Of a stretch of DNA of 5,538 nucleotides, positions 1 to 5,538 are shown piece by piece. The notes under the pieces were generated by a model. That model was given only the letters and a program-made list of their open reading frames with translations, ran no database searches and was not told the DNA's origin. This DNA is from Bacteroidales bacterium UBA1179. GTDB lineage: Bacteria > Bacteroidota > Bacteroidia > Bacteroidales > Bacteroidaceae. The DNA is taken from NCBI GenBank assembly GCA_002309915.1, contig DBYT01000069.1:7987-13524 (forward strand), in the 5' to 3' direction. A program made the translations under genes and the position numbers. How positions within the stretch are numbered: position 1 is the stretch's first letter; every line of letters begins with the position of its first letter.

Positions 1-1433
1 CTCATGGCTCCGTTCCAGAGGCCGGGCAGTTCAAGGGCCTTGAGTTCGCGGCCGTTCTTGGACTTGCTGGAGATGAATCCTGTGGATTTGTCAACGTAAT
101 CGGGCAGGTTGAATGCGCCTCCCTTATAATTACGTACTGCGCATACCAGGTCAACCGGGTTGAAGTGGGTGCCCTTGGTGAACATCTCCTTCTTGGCGGG
201 ATCATTCAAGTCAATCTGTGAGCTCTCCAGGATCTGCAGCGATACTGTGCCGTCGGCGTTGTATGCCAGGAACGGACCTCCGCCGGGCTCGCCTACGTTC
301 TTTACCATACCGCATACGCGGATGGGGCGGTTCAGCTTGCCGTGCAGCCATGCTGCCAAGTCCTTGTCTGTCTTGCCTGCAAGGTCCTTGCATCGGCAGC
401 ACAGGGTGTTCTGAACGAAATCGGTGATTTTACGGAGTTGGGCATCGGTATACTTCTTGGTGTCAAGCAGACGCAGGTACTCGAATACCTTTTCCTGTAC
501 GCTTACCAGTATGCCGGCCAGAAGTTTCTTGTAGGTGATGGTATCGGTCTTGAAATGATCAGGTACAACGTTGTCTATGTTCTTGATAAAGACGATGTCG
601 GTGTCCAGGTCATTGAGGTTTTCAATTAGAGCACCGTGACCTCCGGGACGGAACAGTATTGAGCCGTCGTCGTTGCGGAAGGGGGTGCCGTCGGCAGCGG
701 CAGCTACGGTGTCGGTGCTGGGTTTCTGCTCGGAGAACGATATGCAGTAAGTGGTTCCGTAGCGTTTGGACAGTGTCCTGGAGCAACCCTCGGCCAGTGT
801 CTTGAACAACTGTTTGTGCTCGGGTGATACGGTGAAATGGATGTGGACCGATCCGTCCGAACCGGTGGCGTAAAGTGCGCCCTCGGCCATATGCTCCTCA
901 AGGGGTGTGCGTGCGGCGGCTGCGTATTTATGGAACTTGAGCAGTCCCTTGGGCAGTGCGCCGTAATTGAGTCCGTCGGCTCCAAGAAGGTTGGAGACTA
1001 CGGCTTTGTATCGGCCATCGGCCATAAGGTTCTTTATGGATTTGCCTTCATTCTTAAGGCAGGCGGAGTCAAGTTCGCCAAAGAACGCAAACTTCTCTAT
1101 GTTGTCAAAGAAAGTCTTCTCAAACGGGGTGGTGGGGACGTCATAGGATGCGTCCAGGAAACCGAAAAGATCCTTGAACATGCGGCTTGCGGCACCTGAT
1201 GCGGGTACGAACTTGGTGATGGTGTGCTTGCTGCCCGAGCAGTAGGCGTCCCAGGTCTTGATGTACTTGTCACACTGGCTGTCATCAACTGCCATGATGC
1301 CGTTGCCTACGGATGCGGCGGCCTCCAACTCAAGGAAGGGGAAACCTTTTCTTATAAGCTCCAACTGGGCCTTGACTTTATCGGCCGATGTACCTTTCTT
1401 TTTAAACTGTTCCAGATCTTTCTCGTCAAACAT
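1..1433 (-). CDS. DUF4301 family protein, UDP-sugar-pyrophosphorylase-like (3' end beyond window)
   Basis: The reading frame is open for 477 codons from the ATG at 1433 to the window edge. From memory the family is about 510 residues long, so only a short C-terminal piece is missing. The start, with residues MFDEKDLEQF, and the conserved FPFLELEAAASVGNGI stretch (residues 31-46) are typical of Bacteroidetes DUF4301, whose function is not established. Three motifs recall UDP-glucose/UDP-GlcNAc pyrophosphorylases: a small-residue loop ending in SRMFK (76-87, PASGAASRM), PGGHG (263-267) and FIKNIDN (282-288). By analogy these would be the nucleotide-binding loop, the uridine/sugar-contacting loop and the metal-binding Asp region (D287). 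There is no signal peptide or membrane segment, so it is probably cytoplasmic. No Shine-Dalgarno is visible; a promoter lies about 40 bp upstream. Codons ending in C (atc, ttc, aac, gcc) are frequent, which may mean good expression. Family membership is fairly sure; nucleotidyltransferase activity is inference. Confidence 0.85.
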   Translation of the reverse strand, partial: MFDEKDLEQFKKKGTSADKVKAQLELIRKGFPFLELEAAASVGNGIMAVDDSQCDKYIKTWDAYCSGSKHTITKFVPASGAASRMFKDLFGFLDASYDVPTTPFEKTFFDNIEKFAFFGELDSACLKNEGKSIKNLMADGRYKAVVSNLLGADGLNYGALPKGLLKFHKYAAAARTPLEEHMAEGALYATGSDGSVHIHFTVSPEHKQLFKTLAEGCSRTLSKRYGTTYCISFSEQKPSTDTVAAAADGTPFRNDDGSILFRPGGHGALIENLNDLDTDIVFIKNIDNVVPDHFKTDTITYKKLLAGILVSVQEKVFEYLRLLDTKKYTDAQLRKITDFVQNTLCCRCKDLAGKTDKDLAAWLHGKLNRPIRVCGMVKNVGEPGGGPFLAYNADGTVSLQILESSQIDLNDPAKKEMFTKGTHFNPVDLVCAVRNYKGGAFNLPDYVDKSTGFISSKSKNGRELKALELPGLWNGAM

Positions 1434-1450
1434 ATATACAAATGGTTTGT

Positions 1451-1513
1451 AAGTCCTTTTTTAGGTTATCAAAAGTAGTGCTGTTTTTTGGATTTGACAA
1501 AGAAAAGGGACTT
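1451..1513. repeat. Imperfect inverted repeat bracketing the DUF4301 promoter
   Basis: The arm AAGTCCTTTT (1451-1460) is the reverse complement of AAAAGGGACTT (1503-1513) apart from one extra G. The match extends one base outward (T1450 with A1514). The arms enclose both promoter boxes of the DUF4301 gene, as paired operator half-sites would. A chance match in this A/T-rich spacer is also possible, and no regulator is encoded in the window. Confidence 0.3.
1470..1501 (-). promoter_or_regulatory. Bacteroidetes-type promoter for the DUF4301 gene
   Basis: On the minus strand TACTTTTG (1477-1470) matches the Bacteroides -7 consensus TAnnTTTG perfectly. A TTTG (1501-1498) lies 20 bp upstream of it, at the position of the -33 element. 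Transcription would start near 1464-1467, giving a leader of about 30-35 nt before the ATG at 1433. The leader is A/T-rich, and its only AGGA-like stretch is too far from the ATG to be a normal ribosome binding site. This fits the weak use of Shine-Dalgarno sequences in this phylum. Confidence 0.6.
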
Positions 1514-1538
1514 ATAATGCGAGATGAAATTATTTTCA

Positions 1539-1546
1539 TAACTTAG
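1539..1546 (+). promoter_or_regulatory. Possible -7 box for the DUF1573 gene (weak)
   Basis: TAACTTAG fits TAnnTTTG at five of six fixed positions and lies 22 bp before the ATG at 1569. No TTTG is found at the expected -33 spacing. It is the best candidate in the 135-bp divergent spacer for the rightward gene, but the support is slight. Confidence 0.25.
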
Positions 1547-1568
1547 CGCTCAAATAAACTTGAACAAT

Positions 1569-2009
1569 ATGAAGTATTTAAAGTGTTTTGCCCTGTTTCT
1601 GTTTGCTGCGGTAACTATGCCCGCATGGGGCGAGAATGCAAACGAGGACGAAAAGTATCCTGAGATATCATTTGAAAAGACCACCGTTGATTTCGGCCTG
1701 TTCGACAAGGAACACGGTGATAAGGTATGCTGGTTCGTGTTTACCAATACAGGTCAGAAGGACCTTCTGATACTGTCGGCCAACTCAACCTGCGGCTGTA
1801 CTGTTCCGGAGTATCCCAAGAACCCGATTCCTCCCGGCCAGAAGGATTCCATAAAGGTTTCATATAACGGCTCTACCCGCAGAGTGGGCATGATGAAAAA
1901 GACTATAGCCATTACAACCAACTGCAAGGTCAATTCATGCTACCTCTATATTCAGGGTGAGATGGTTGAAAAACTGGTGGCCGATAGGGTCAAGCCTGAA
2001 GAGAAGTGA
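1569..2009 (+). CDS. Exported DUF1573 domain protein
   Basis: A 146-residue protein. The N-terminus has Lys2 and Lys5 followed by a hydrophobic run (about 7-19) and small residues up to about 21-24, which reads as a Sec signal peptide. Cys6 is not in a lipobox. The mature part matches DUF1573: residues 33-43 (ISFEKTTVDFG), a beta-sandwich strand with FVFTNTG (56-62), the family hallmark STCGCTVPEYP (73-83), PIPPGQKDSIKVSYN (86-100), and a closing TIAITTN...IQGEM segment. The fold is related to ASH/MSP-type Ig-like domains; no enzymatic role is known, and a periplasmic or surface location is inferred. ATG 1569 is preferred to the in-frame TTG at 1560, which adds only three residues before the signal peptide. 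Besides the CGC pair (C75, C77) there are C54, C119 and C124, which could form disulfides. The 3' end overlaps trmO on the other strand. Confidence 0.88.
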   Translation: MKYLKCFALFLFAAVTMPAWGENANEDEKYPEISFEKTTVDFGLFDKEHGDKVCWFVFTNTGQKDLLILSANSTCGCTVPEYPKNPIPPGQKDSIKVSYNGSTRRVGMMKKTIAITTNCKVNSCYLYIQGEMVEKLVADRVKPEEK

Positions 2010-2670
2010 CCACGAGCGTATGGTCATCAGGTACTTTGAACTTTACTGAATAGCCGTCAAAATCAAATCCGTACTCACGGTCAGGGTCATCCTGATAACG
2101 GGGACGCGGATCCTGAGCTAGAATACCCCGGAGCGCACTGAGCGTTCCGGGTTTTATTTTGGCCTGGAGCTGCTCGGGGATGACTACGTCGAGTTTATGC
2201 ATGGAGACGGTTCCGGTAAAGCCGGAGGTTGCGTCAGGGATGCAGTCGGTATAGGGTATGTAGGGTTTGATGTCGTAAATGGGGGTCCCGTCCATAAGGT
2301 CAGCGCCGCTTACATGCAGTACGGGGCCCTGAGGGGTGCTCAGTTCTATGGATTCCAGCTTGACACATGACAGCCCTATGGGGTTGGGGCGGAAGGGAGA
2401 ACGCGTAGCGAATACGCCCAGACGGGTGTTGCCTCCCAGACGCGGCGGACGTACGGTGGGTGACCAGTCCTCACGTACGGCCTCCGAGAACTCCCAGATG
2501 AGCCATATGTGACTGAATCCCTCCAGTCCGCGCAGCGCATCGGGGTTGCGGTACTCGGGACTGAATACAACGGTTCCCTTGAGTTCGGGCACCAGTCCGC
2601 TCTGGCGCGGTACTCCGAACTTGCTGGCGAATCCTGTCCGTATAGTTGCTATAGGTTGCATTTTCTGCAT
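1990..2670 (-). CDS. trmO: tRNA (t6A37-N6)-methyltransferase TrmO (TsaA/YaeB family)
   Basis: A 226-residue protein closely resembling E. coli TrmO (235 aa). This family uses S-adenosylmethionine to methylate N6-threonylcarbamoyladenosine at position 37 of certain tRNAs (m6t6A), in the cytoplasm. Visible motifs in order: PIATIRT (6-12), KFGVPRQSGL (17-26), ALRGLEGFSHIW (45-56), TVRPPRLGGN (72-81), the family signature GVFATRSPFRPNPIGLS (85-101), DLMDGTPIYDIKPYIP (124-139), and in the C-terminal domain AQDPRPRYQ (185-193). The ATG at 2670 (MQKMQPIA) or the one at 2661 could be used; both fit the family N-terminus. The frame stays open upstream as far as 3240, but that part is antisense to the next gene and lacks TrmO homology. 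The 3' end overlaps the convergent DUF1573 gene by 20 bp. Confidence 0.95.
   Translation of the reverse strand: MQKMQPIATIRTGFASKFGVPRQSGLVPELKGTVVFSPEYRNPDALRGLEGFSHIWLIWEFSEAVREDWSPTVRPPRLGGNTRLGVFATRSPFRPNPIGLSCVKLESIELSTPQGPVLHVSGADLMDGTPIYDIKPYIPYTDCIPDATSGFTGTVSMHKLDVVIPEQLQAKIKPGTLSALRGILAQDPRPRYQDDPDREYGFDFDGYSVKFKVPDDHTLVVTSLQA
2007..2026. terminator. Hairpin at the convergent gene junction (no U-tract)
   Basis: TGACCA (2007-2012) and TGGTCA (2021-2026) form a perfect 6-bp stem with an 8-nt loop, extendable by one G-T pair. The first three bases are the TGA stop of the DUF1573 gene. No T-run follows on either strand, so it is not a classical intrinsic terminator. It could slow polymerase or protect the rightward mRNA end, or be chance. 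Confidence 0.25.
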
Positions 2671-2679
2671 AGTTAGGAA

Positions 2680-2687
2680 CAAATGTA
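2680..2687 (-). promoter_or_regulatory. -7 box of the trmO promoter
   Basis: On the minus strand TACATTTG matches TAnnTTTG exactly. Transcription would begin near 2674-2677, only a few bases before the ATG at 2670 and about 15 before the ATG at 2661. No TTTG sits at the -33 spacing; that position falls inside the opposite promoter. The very short leader favours ATG 2661 or near-leaderless initiation at 2670. Confidence 0.45.
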
Positions 2688-2700
2688 CGTAAAAATAGAA

Positions 2701-2708
2701 TATATTTG
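2701..2708 (+). promoter_or_regulatory. -7 box of the beta-helix protein/sensor kinase operon
   Basis: TATATTTG matches TAnnTTTG exactly, and its last G lies 4 bp before the ATG at 2713. Transcription from it would begin about at that ATG, giving a leaderless or nearly leaderless mRNA. It argues against the in-frame ATG at 2683, which would lie upstream of the transcription start. No TTTG occurs at the -33 spacing. The box mirrors the trmO -7 box across the 42-bp spacer. Confidence 0.45.
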
Positions 2709-2712
2709 TAGT

Positions 2713-3432
2713 ATGTCTAACATCTTCAAAACGCTCGTGTCGGTCCTGATGGTAGTATTGCCATTGGGAAAGGGGCTGTCGGCGCAGGTACTGCCTGTAC
2801 TGAACACCTTCAGCGGCAGAACGTTTGAAGGTACTGTTGACGTATCGTGGCCTGTGCTGTTTGACGGTTGCACGTTCAATACTGACGGATTGGTGCTGAA
2901 ACATTCCTACGGCGCCTTGTTCCGTAACTGCACGTTCAATTGCAAGGGCGGGCAGCTGTGTATGGCAGGCAGCGGTGACGGCATTATCCTGGCCGATTGT
3001 GAGGTGAACGGCTGCGACGCCCTGAGCATATGCAGGGAGTACAGTCCGGCATCCAGAAACTACATCACGGGCGTTACCGTGAACGGTCATGAGTGTACGG
3101 TGCTGGACGAGCAGGAGACCATCATCGACATAGACGGTCTGGAACTGGCCGGGAGCGTTGCCGACGGCTCGGGACCGCTCATAATGATAATGAGTGCCGA
3201 TAAACGCGTGCTCAGAAGCGGTGAGATAGCATATCTGCATCTTCGTGGTCTGGAGAAGGGTATGTTCGTGGGCTGGCAGGCATCGGACAGGAGTCTGAAA
3301 CTGACGGTCGATGAAGACGGAATGGGCTGCAGGGTATATGCGGAAAGTATAAAAGGGAACAGCAGGGCGGTCATATCGGCCTATACCGAGTATGGGTTGG
3401 AGGCAGCCGTAGAGATAGAACTGAATGAATAG
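2713..3432 (+). CDS. Unrecognised exported protein with beta-helix-like repeats and Ig-like C-terminus
   Basis: A 239-residue protein that I cannot assign to a named family. Residues 1-24 (Lys6, hydrophobic run 8-18, then GLSA before Gln25) form a Sec signal peptide; this decides for ATG 2713 over ATG 2683, which would put ten ill-fitting residues in front. Residues 33-130 carry repeating rungs: LFDGCTFN (49-56), LFRNCTFN (69-76), ILADCEVN (92-99) and ITGVTVN (118-124), spaced 20-25 residues, as in right-handed parallel beta-helices. Residues about 155-238 resemble a bacterial Ig-like (Big_2-type) domain, with VGWQASDRSLKLTVDEDG (186-203), CRVYAE and a closing AVISAYTEYGLEAAVEIEL pattern. There are nine cysteines, most of them in the rung region. 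The stop overlaps the kinase start, so the two are probably co-translated and functionally linked. Outer-surface or periplasmic location is inferred; no catalytic residues of a polysaccharide lyase are evident. Confidence 0.8.
   Translation: MSNIFKTLVSVLMVVLPLGKGLSAQVLPVLNTFSGRTFEGTVDVSWPVLFDGCTFNTDGLVLKHSYGALFRNCTFNCKGGQLCMAGSGDGIILADCEVNGCDALSICREYSPASRNYITGVTVNGHECTVLDEQETIIDIDGLELAGSVADGSGPLIMIMSADKRVLRSGEIAYLHLRGLEKGMFVGWQASDRSLKLTVDEDGMGCRVYAESIKGNSRAVISAYTEYGLEAAVEIELNE
2869..2940 (+). repeat. Short direct repeat encoding successive beta-helix rungs
   Basis: The 12-mer TGCACGTTCAAT occurs at 2869-2880 and again at 2929-2940, exactly 60 bp apart and in the same frame. It encodes CTFN in two consecutive 20-residue units. 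The identity at nucleotide level suggests a fairly recent internal duplication, or strong constraint on this short coding motif. Confidence 0.6.
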
Positions 3433-5538
3433 GCTAAGATATTGGCTCTTGAGTGCGCTGCTCTGTCTGCCGTTTTGCGGACGGGCCGATGCACAGGACT
3501 CGGGTCAGACGGCGTTTGACCTGAACGAGAAGGCCATATCATACCTGTGGAACAACCTGGACTCGGCCGAGCAGTATGCTCGGTTTGCACTTGACGTGAC
3601 GCGCCGTCACAGCGACGAGCATGCCAAGGCGATAAACACTCTGGCGCGTATAGCGTTCATGCGCATGGATTACACGCAGGCCTGGGACCTGTACAGCCAG
3701 GTGCCTTCAATTACAAGTAATACGCTGGAGATTGTGGGCTCTCAGATTGGTCTGATGCGGATATGCCAGCGTACATCGGACAACGTCTCATTCTATCAGT
3801 ACCGAAACGAGATTCTGCTTAACCTGCGTGCCCTGCATGAGGAGCAGGAGGCGCTCAACAGCGCGCAACTGGACCGTCTGATGTCATTGGAGCGATCGTT
3901 CCGTATGGAGTCGGCGCAGTACTGGTTCGAGTTGGAGCAGTTGGGGCAGGCGGGCAGTGAGATGGCTCATGTGGTGCCTGATAACCGTCTGCGTGACGAT
4001 CATGACCGATACCTTATGTATACCTACATGCACGGTCTGGGTATAGGAATAGAGGAGAGCGATATCGCTTCATACAGGCTGCGTAGTCTGGACAACTGCC
4101 TGCGCAGTGCAACCCGTTACAATAATGTAAGGATGCAGGCGCTGAGCATAAGCGCCATCTGCTCGCTGCTGCTGGAGTACGGCACTGAGAATGTGCTGTC
4201 TGGTGTCAGCAGTGATATGCTCTCCAGGTTGAATGCATCGGACGTGAATCCGGAACTTCTGCCTACTCAGCTGGCACTCAAGGCTTTGCAACTGTCGGCA
4301 TCGTACGGCGGACAGTATGAGATAATTGAGTGCGAGCGTCTGCTGGCATCGTGTTACATTGAGCGCGGACTTTATGAGGAGGCGCTCAGCGTACTGGGTA
4401 CGGCACTTGATATGCTGAATGCCAACTTCCGTCTTAACAGCGCCGGCCGTACGGAGCAGGAGCGGTTGGAGCCGTATCGCAGTGACGGCCGTATAATCGA
4501 GGAGGAGTGGATGGATGCGATGCCTCACGGTGTGGTGCCTGAATGCATGGCTTCGCTGCGTGAGCAGATGAGTCTGGCATATTCGGGGCTCAATGACAAG
4601 GAGGCATCGGACTATAACCGTACGGTATATCTGGAGATTCAGAAGAATATCCGTCTGGACCGCCGTTATGAGGCACGTACCATACTGCTCAAGCAGTCCA
4701 ACCTGCGCCTTAAGGGTATGCTCTACGCTATGGCTGTGGCAATAGTGCTGCTGGTGGTATTCATACTGCTGTTCCATAAGCGGATCAATGCCGCAAACCG
4801 CAAGTATGTGGAGATGATCCGAAAGACGGTTGATCTGTGCGAGCGCATCCTTAAACCGGCTCCCGAGGGTCAGGATACCACAGAGTGGCTCAACAGCATA
4901 GAAATTCCGGATATCAAAGGTGTAGATCTGGCTCCGTATCTGAAGGCCGCTCTGCGTAATGCCGATGAACTGGTGGGTCAGGCCGACCGTCTCAAGCAGG
5001 CCGAGAAGCAGCATTACCTGTACCGCCTGCATGCCGAGACAAACAAACGCGAGAATCTGGTGCGAAAGACCTGCTGCCAGGTGGTGGCCGAGTGCCTGCC
5101 GTACATAGACCGTATGCGTTCCGAGATAAAGCATCTCTCCGAGTTGAAAGCCGGCACGCCGCAGTACGCTCAGAGCATGCAGTACGTGCGTGAACTTGCC
5201 GAGCGCATAAACCAGTACAACGACCTGCTGTCCCAATGGATACGCATACGTCAGGGTGTTGTGACACTTAATGTAGAGAGTTTCCCGGTACAGGGACTGT
5301 TCGATATTGTAAGCAAGGGCAGCCGCAGTTTCAGCCAGAAGGGCGTGGAACTGGATGTGGTTAAGAGCGACGCCGTGGTTCGCGCCGATCGGGTGCTCAC
5401 ACTGTTCATGATAAATACGCTGGCCGATAACGCCCGTAAGTTTACACCTGCCGGCGGTAAGGTTACCGTCGAGGCTACGCAGGGTGATGACTACGTTGAG
5501 ATATCGGTATCAGATACAGGCGTGGGCCTGAGTGAGGC
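3425..5538 (+). CDS. Membrane sensor histidine kinase, DUF5112/DUF5113-like (3' end beyond window)
   Basis: The frame is open from ATG 3425 to the edge (704 codons) and is cut within the ATPase domain. Residues 1-23 are a signal peptide ending ADA before Gln24. Residues about 30-425 are a helical, TPR-like periplasmic region. A single membrane helix spans about 432-450, followed by HKR. Residues 451-620 form cytoplasmic helices; the second dimerisation helix is recognisable (587-611, YVRELAERINQYNDLL then WIRIRQG). The HATPase_c domain shows the N box (N664 to P675, including LADNARKFTP) and the G1 box DTGVG (697-701). The G2 box is not reached. There is no classical H box: where the SHE-x-RTP motif would be, the sequence reads VVAECLP (553-559). 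His530, His536 and His570 are nearby alternatives. The architecture recalls Bacteroidales kinases annotated DUF5112-DUF5113-HATPase (from memory). The start overlaps the preceding gene by 8 bp, implying translational coupling. The output regulator is not in view. Confidence 0.88.
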   Translation, partial: MNRLRYWLLSALLCLPFCGRADAQDSGQTAFDLNEKAISYLWNNLDSAEQYARFALDVTRRHSDEHAKAINTLARIAFMRMDYTQAWDLYSQVPSITSNTLEIVGSQIGLMRICQRTSDNVSFYQYRNEILLNLRALHEEQEALNSAQLDRLMSLERSFRMESAQYWFELEQLGQAGSEMAHVVPDNRLRDDHDRYLMYTYMHGLGIGIEESDIASYRLRSLDNCLRSATRYNNVRMQALSISAICSLLLEYGTENVLSGVSSDMLSRLNASDVNPELLPTQLALKALQLSASYGGQYEIIECERLLASCYIERGLYEEALSVLGTALDMLNANFRLNSAGRTEQERLEPYRSDGRIIEEEWMDAMPHGVVPECMASLREQMSLAYSGLNDKEASDYNRTVYLEIQKNIRLDRRYEARTILLKQSNLRLKGMLYAMAVAIVLLVVFILLFHKRINAANRKYVEMIRKTVDLCERILKPAPEGQDTTEWLNSIEIPDIKGVDLAPYLKAALRNADELVGQADRLKQAEKQHYLYRLHAETNKRENLVRKTCCQVVAECLPYIDRMRSEIKHLSELKAGTPQYAQSMQYVRELAERINQYNDLLSQWIRIRQGVVTLNVESFPVQGLFDIVSKGSRSFSQKGVELDVVKSDAVVRADRVLTLFMINTLADNARKFTPAGGKVTVEATQGDDYVEISVSDTGVGLSE

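Noticed and set aside
342..1478. Plus-strand open frames (342-629, 837-1199, 1224-1478) opposite the DUF4301 gene.
   Set aside because: The minus-strand frame is open throughout with conserved family motifs. The plus-strand products show no domain and have no supporting start signals.
1494..1518. TTGACA followed by TATAAT, resembling an E. coli sigma70 promoter.
   Set aside because: The spacer is only 13 bp instead of about 17, and Bacteroidetes promoters use TTTG/TAnnTTTG boxes instead.
1560..1568. TTG start three codons upstream of the DUF1573 ATG.
   Set aside because: The ATG at 1569 gives a normal signal peptide directly. There is no ribosome binding site favouring the TTG.
2683..2712. 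An alternative upstream start (ATG 2683) for the exported beta-helix protein.
   Set aside because: It would add MYVKIEYICS in front of a well-formed signal peptide and lies upstream of the likely transcription start set by the box at 2701-2708.
2671..3240. A long N-terminal extension of trmO on the minus strand.
   Set aside because: TrmO homology begins at the ATG near 2670. The extension is antisense to the exported protein gene, crosses the divergent promoter region and would give a protein far longer than the family's usual length.
4070..5236. A 388-codon open frame on the minus strand, antisense to the sensor kinase.
   Set aside because: The plus strand carries a clear signal peptide, membrane helix and kinase motifs over the same bases. 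The antisense product is rich in Leu, Gln and His without any recognisable domain, as expected for a shadow of CTG- and CGT-rich coding sequence.

Overview
The window looks like a chromosomal segment of a Bacteroidales bacterium (Bacteroides/Prevotella-like; the genus cannot be settled by eye). The evidence is the protein families (DUF4301, DUF1573, and a sensor kinase resembling the Bacteroidales DUF5112/DUF5113 type), the absence of clear Shine-Dalgarno sequences before the start codons, and promoter boxes of the Bacteroidetes form (TAnnTTTG, in one case with an upstream TTTG). No RNA genes, insertion sequences, CRISPR arrays or other mobile-element signs were seen.

Layout. (1) Positions 1-1433, minus strand: most of a DUF4301 protein whose C-terminus runs off the left edge. 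Its motifs resemble UDP-sugar pyrophosphorylases. (2) Positions 1434-1568: a divergent intergenic region with a good Bacteroidetes-type promoter for the DUF4301 gene, bracketed by an imperfect inverted repeat. (3) Positions 1569-2009, plus strand: a small exported DUF1573 protein. (4) Positions 1990-2670, minus strand: trmO, a tRNA t6A37 methyltransferase, overlapping the DUF1573 gene tail-to-tail by 20 bp. (5) Positions 2671-2712: a 42-bp divergent promoter region with two mirror-image TAnnTTTG boxes, each very close to its start codon. (6) Positions 2713-3432, plus strand: an unrecognised exported protein with beta-helix-like repeats and an Ig-like C-terminal part. (7) Position 3425 to the right edge, plus strand: a membrane sensor histidine kinase whose start overlaps the previous gene by 8 bp and which is cut off just after its G1 box.

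The last two genes form a tight operon, and this is the most interesting part of the window. A secreted cysteine-rich beta-helix/Ig-like protein is translationally coupled to a sensor kinase with a large helical periplasmic domain, which suggests that the secreted protein modulates or reports to the kinase. The kinase has a normal N box and G1 box but no recognisable H box, so its phosphoacceptor is uncertain. The other genes (DUF4301, DUF1573, trmO) look like independent housekeeping or hypothetical transcription units.
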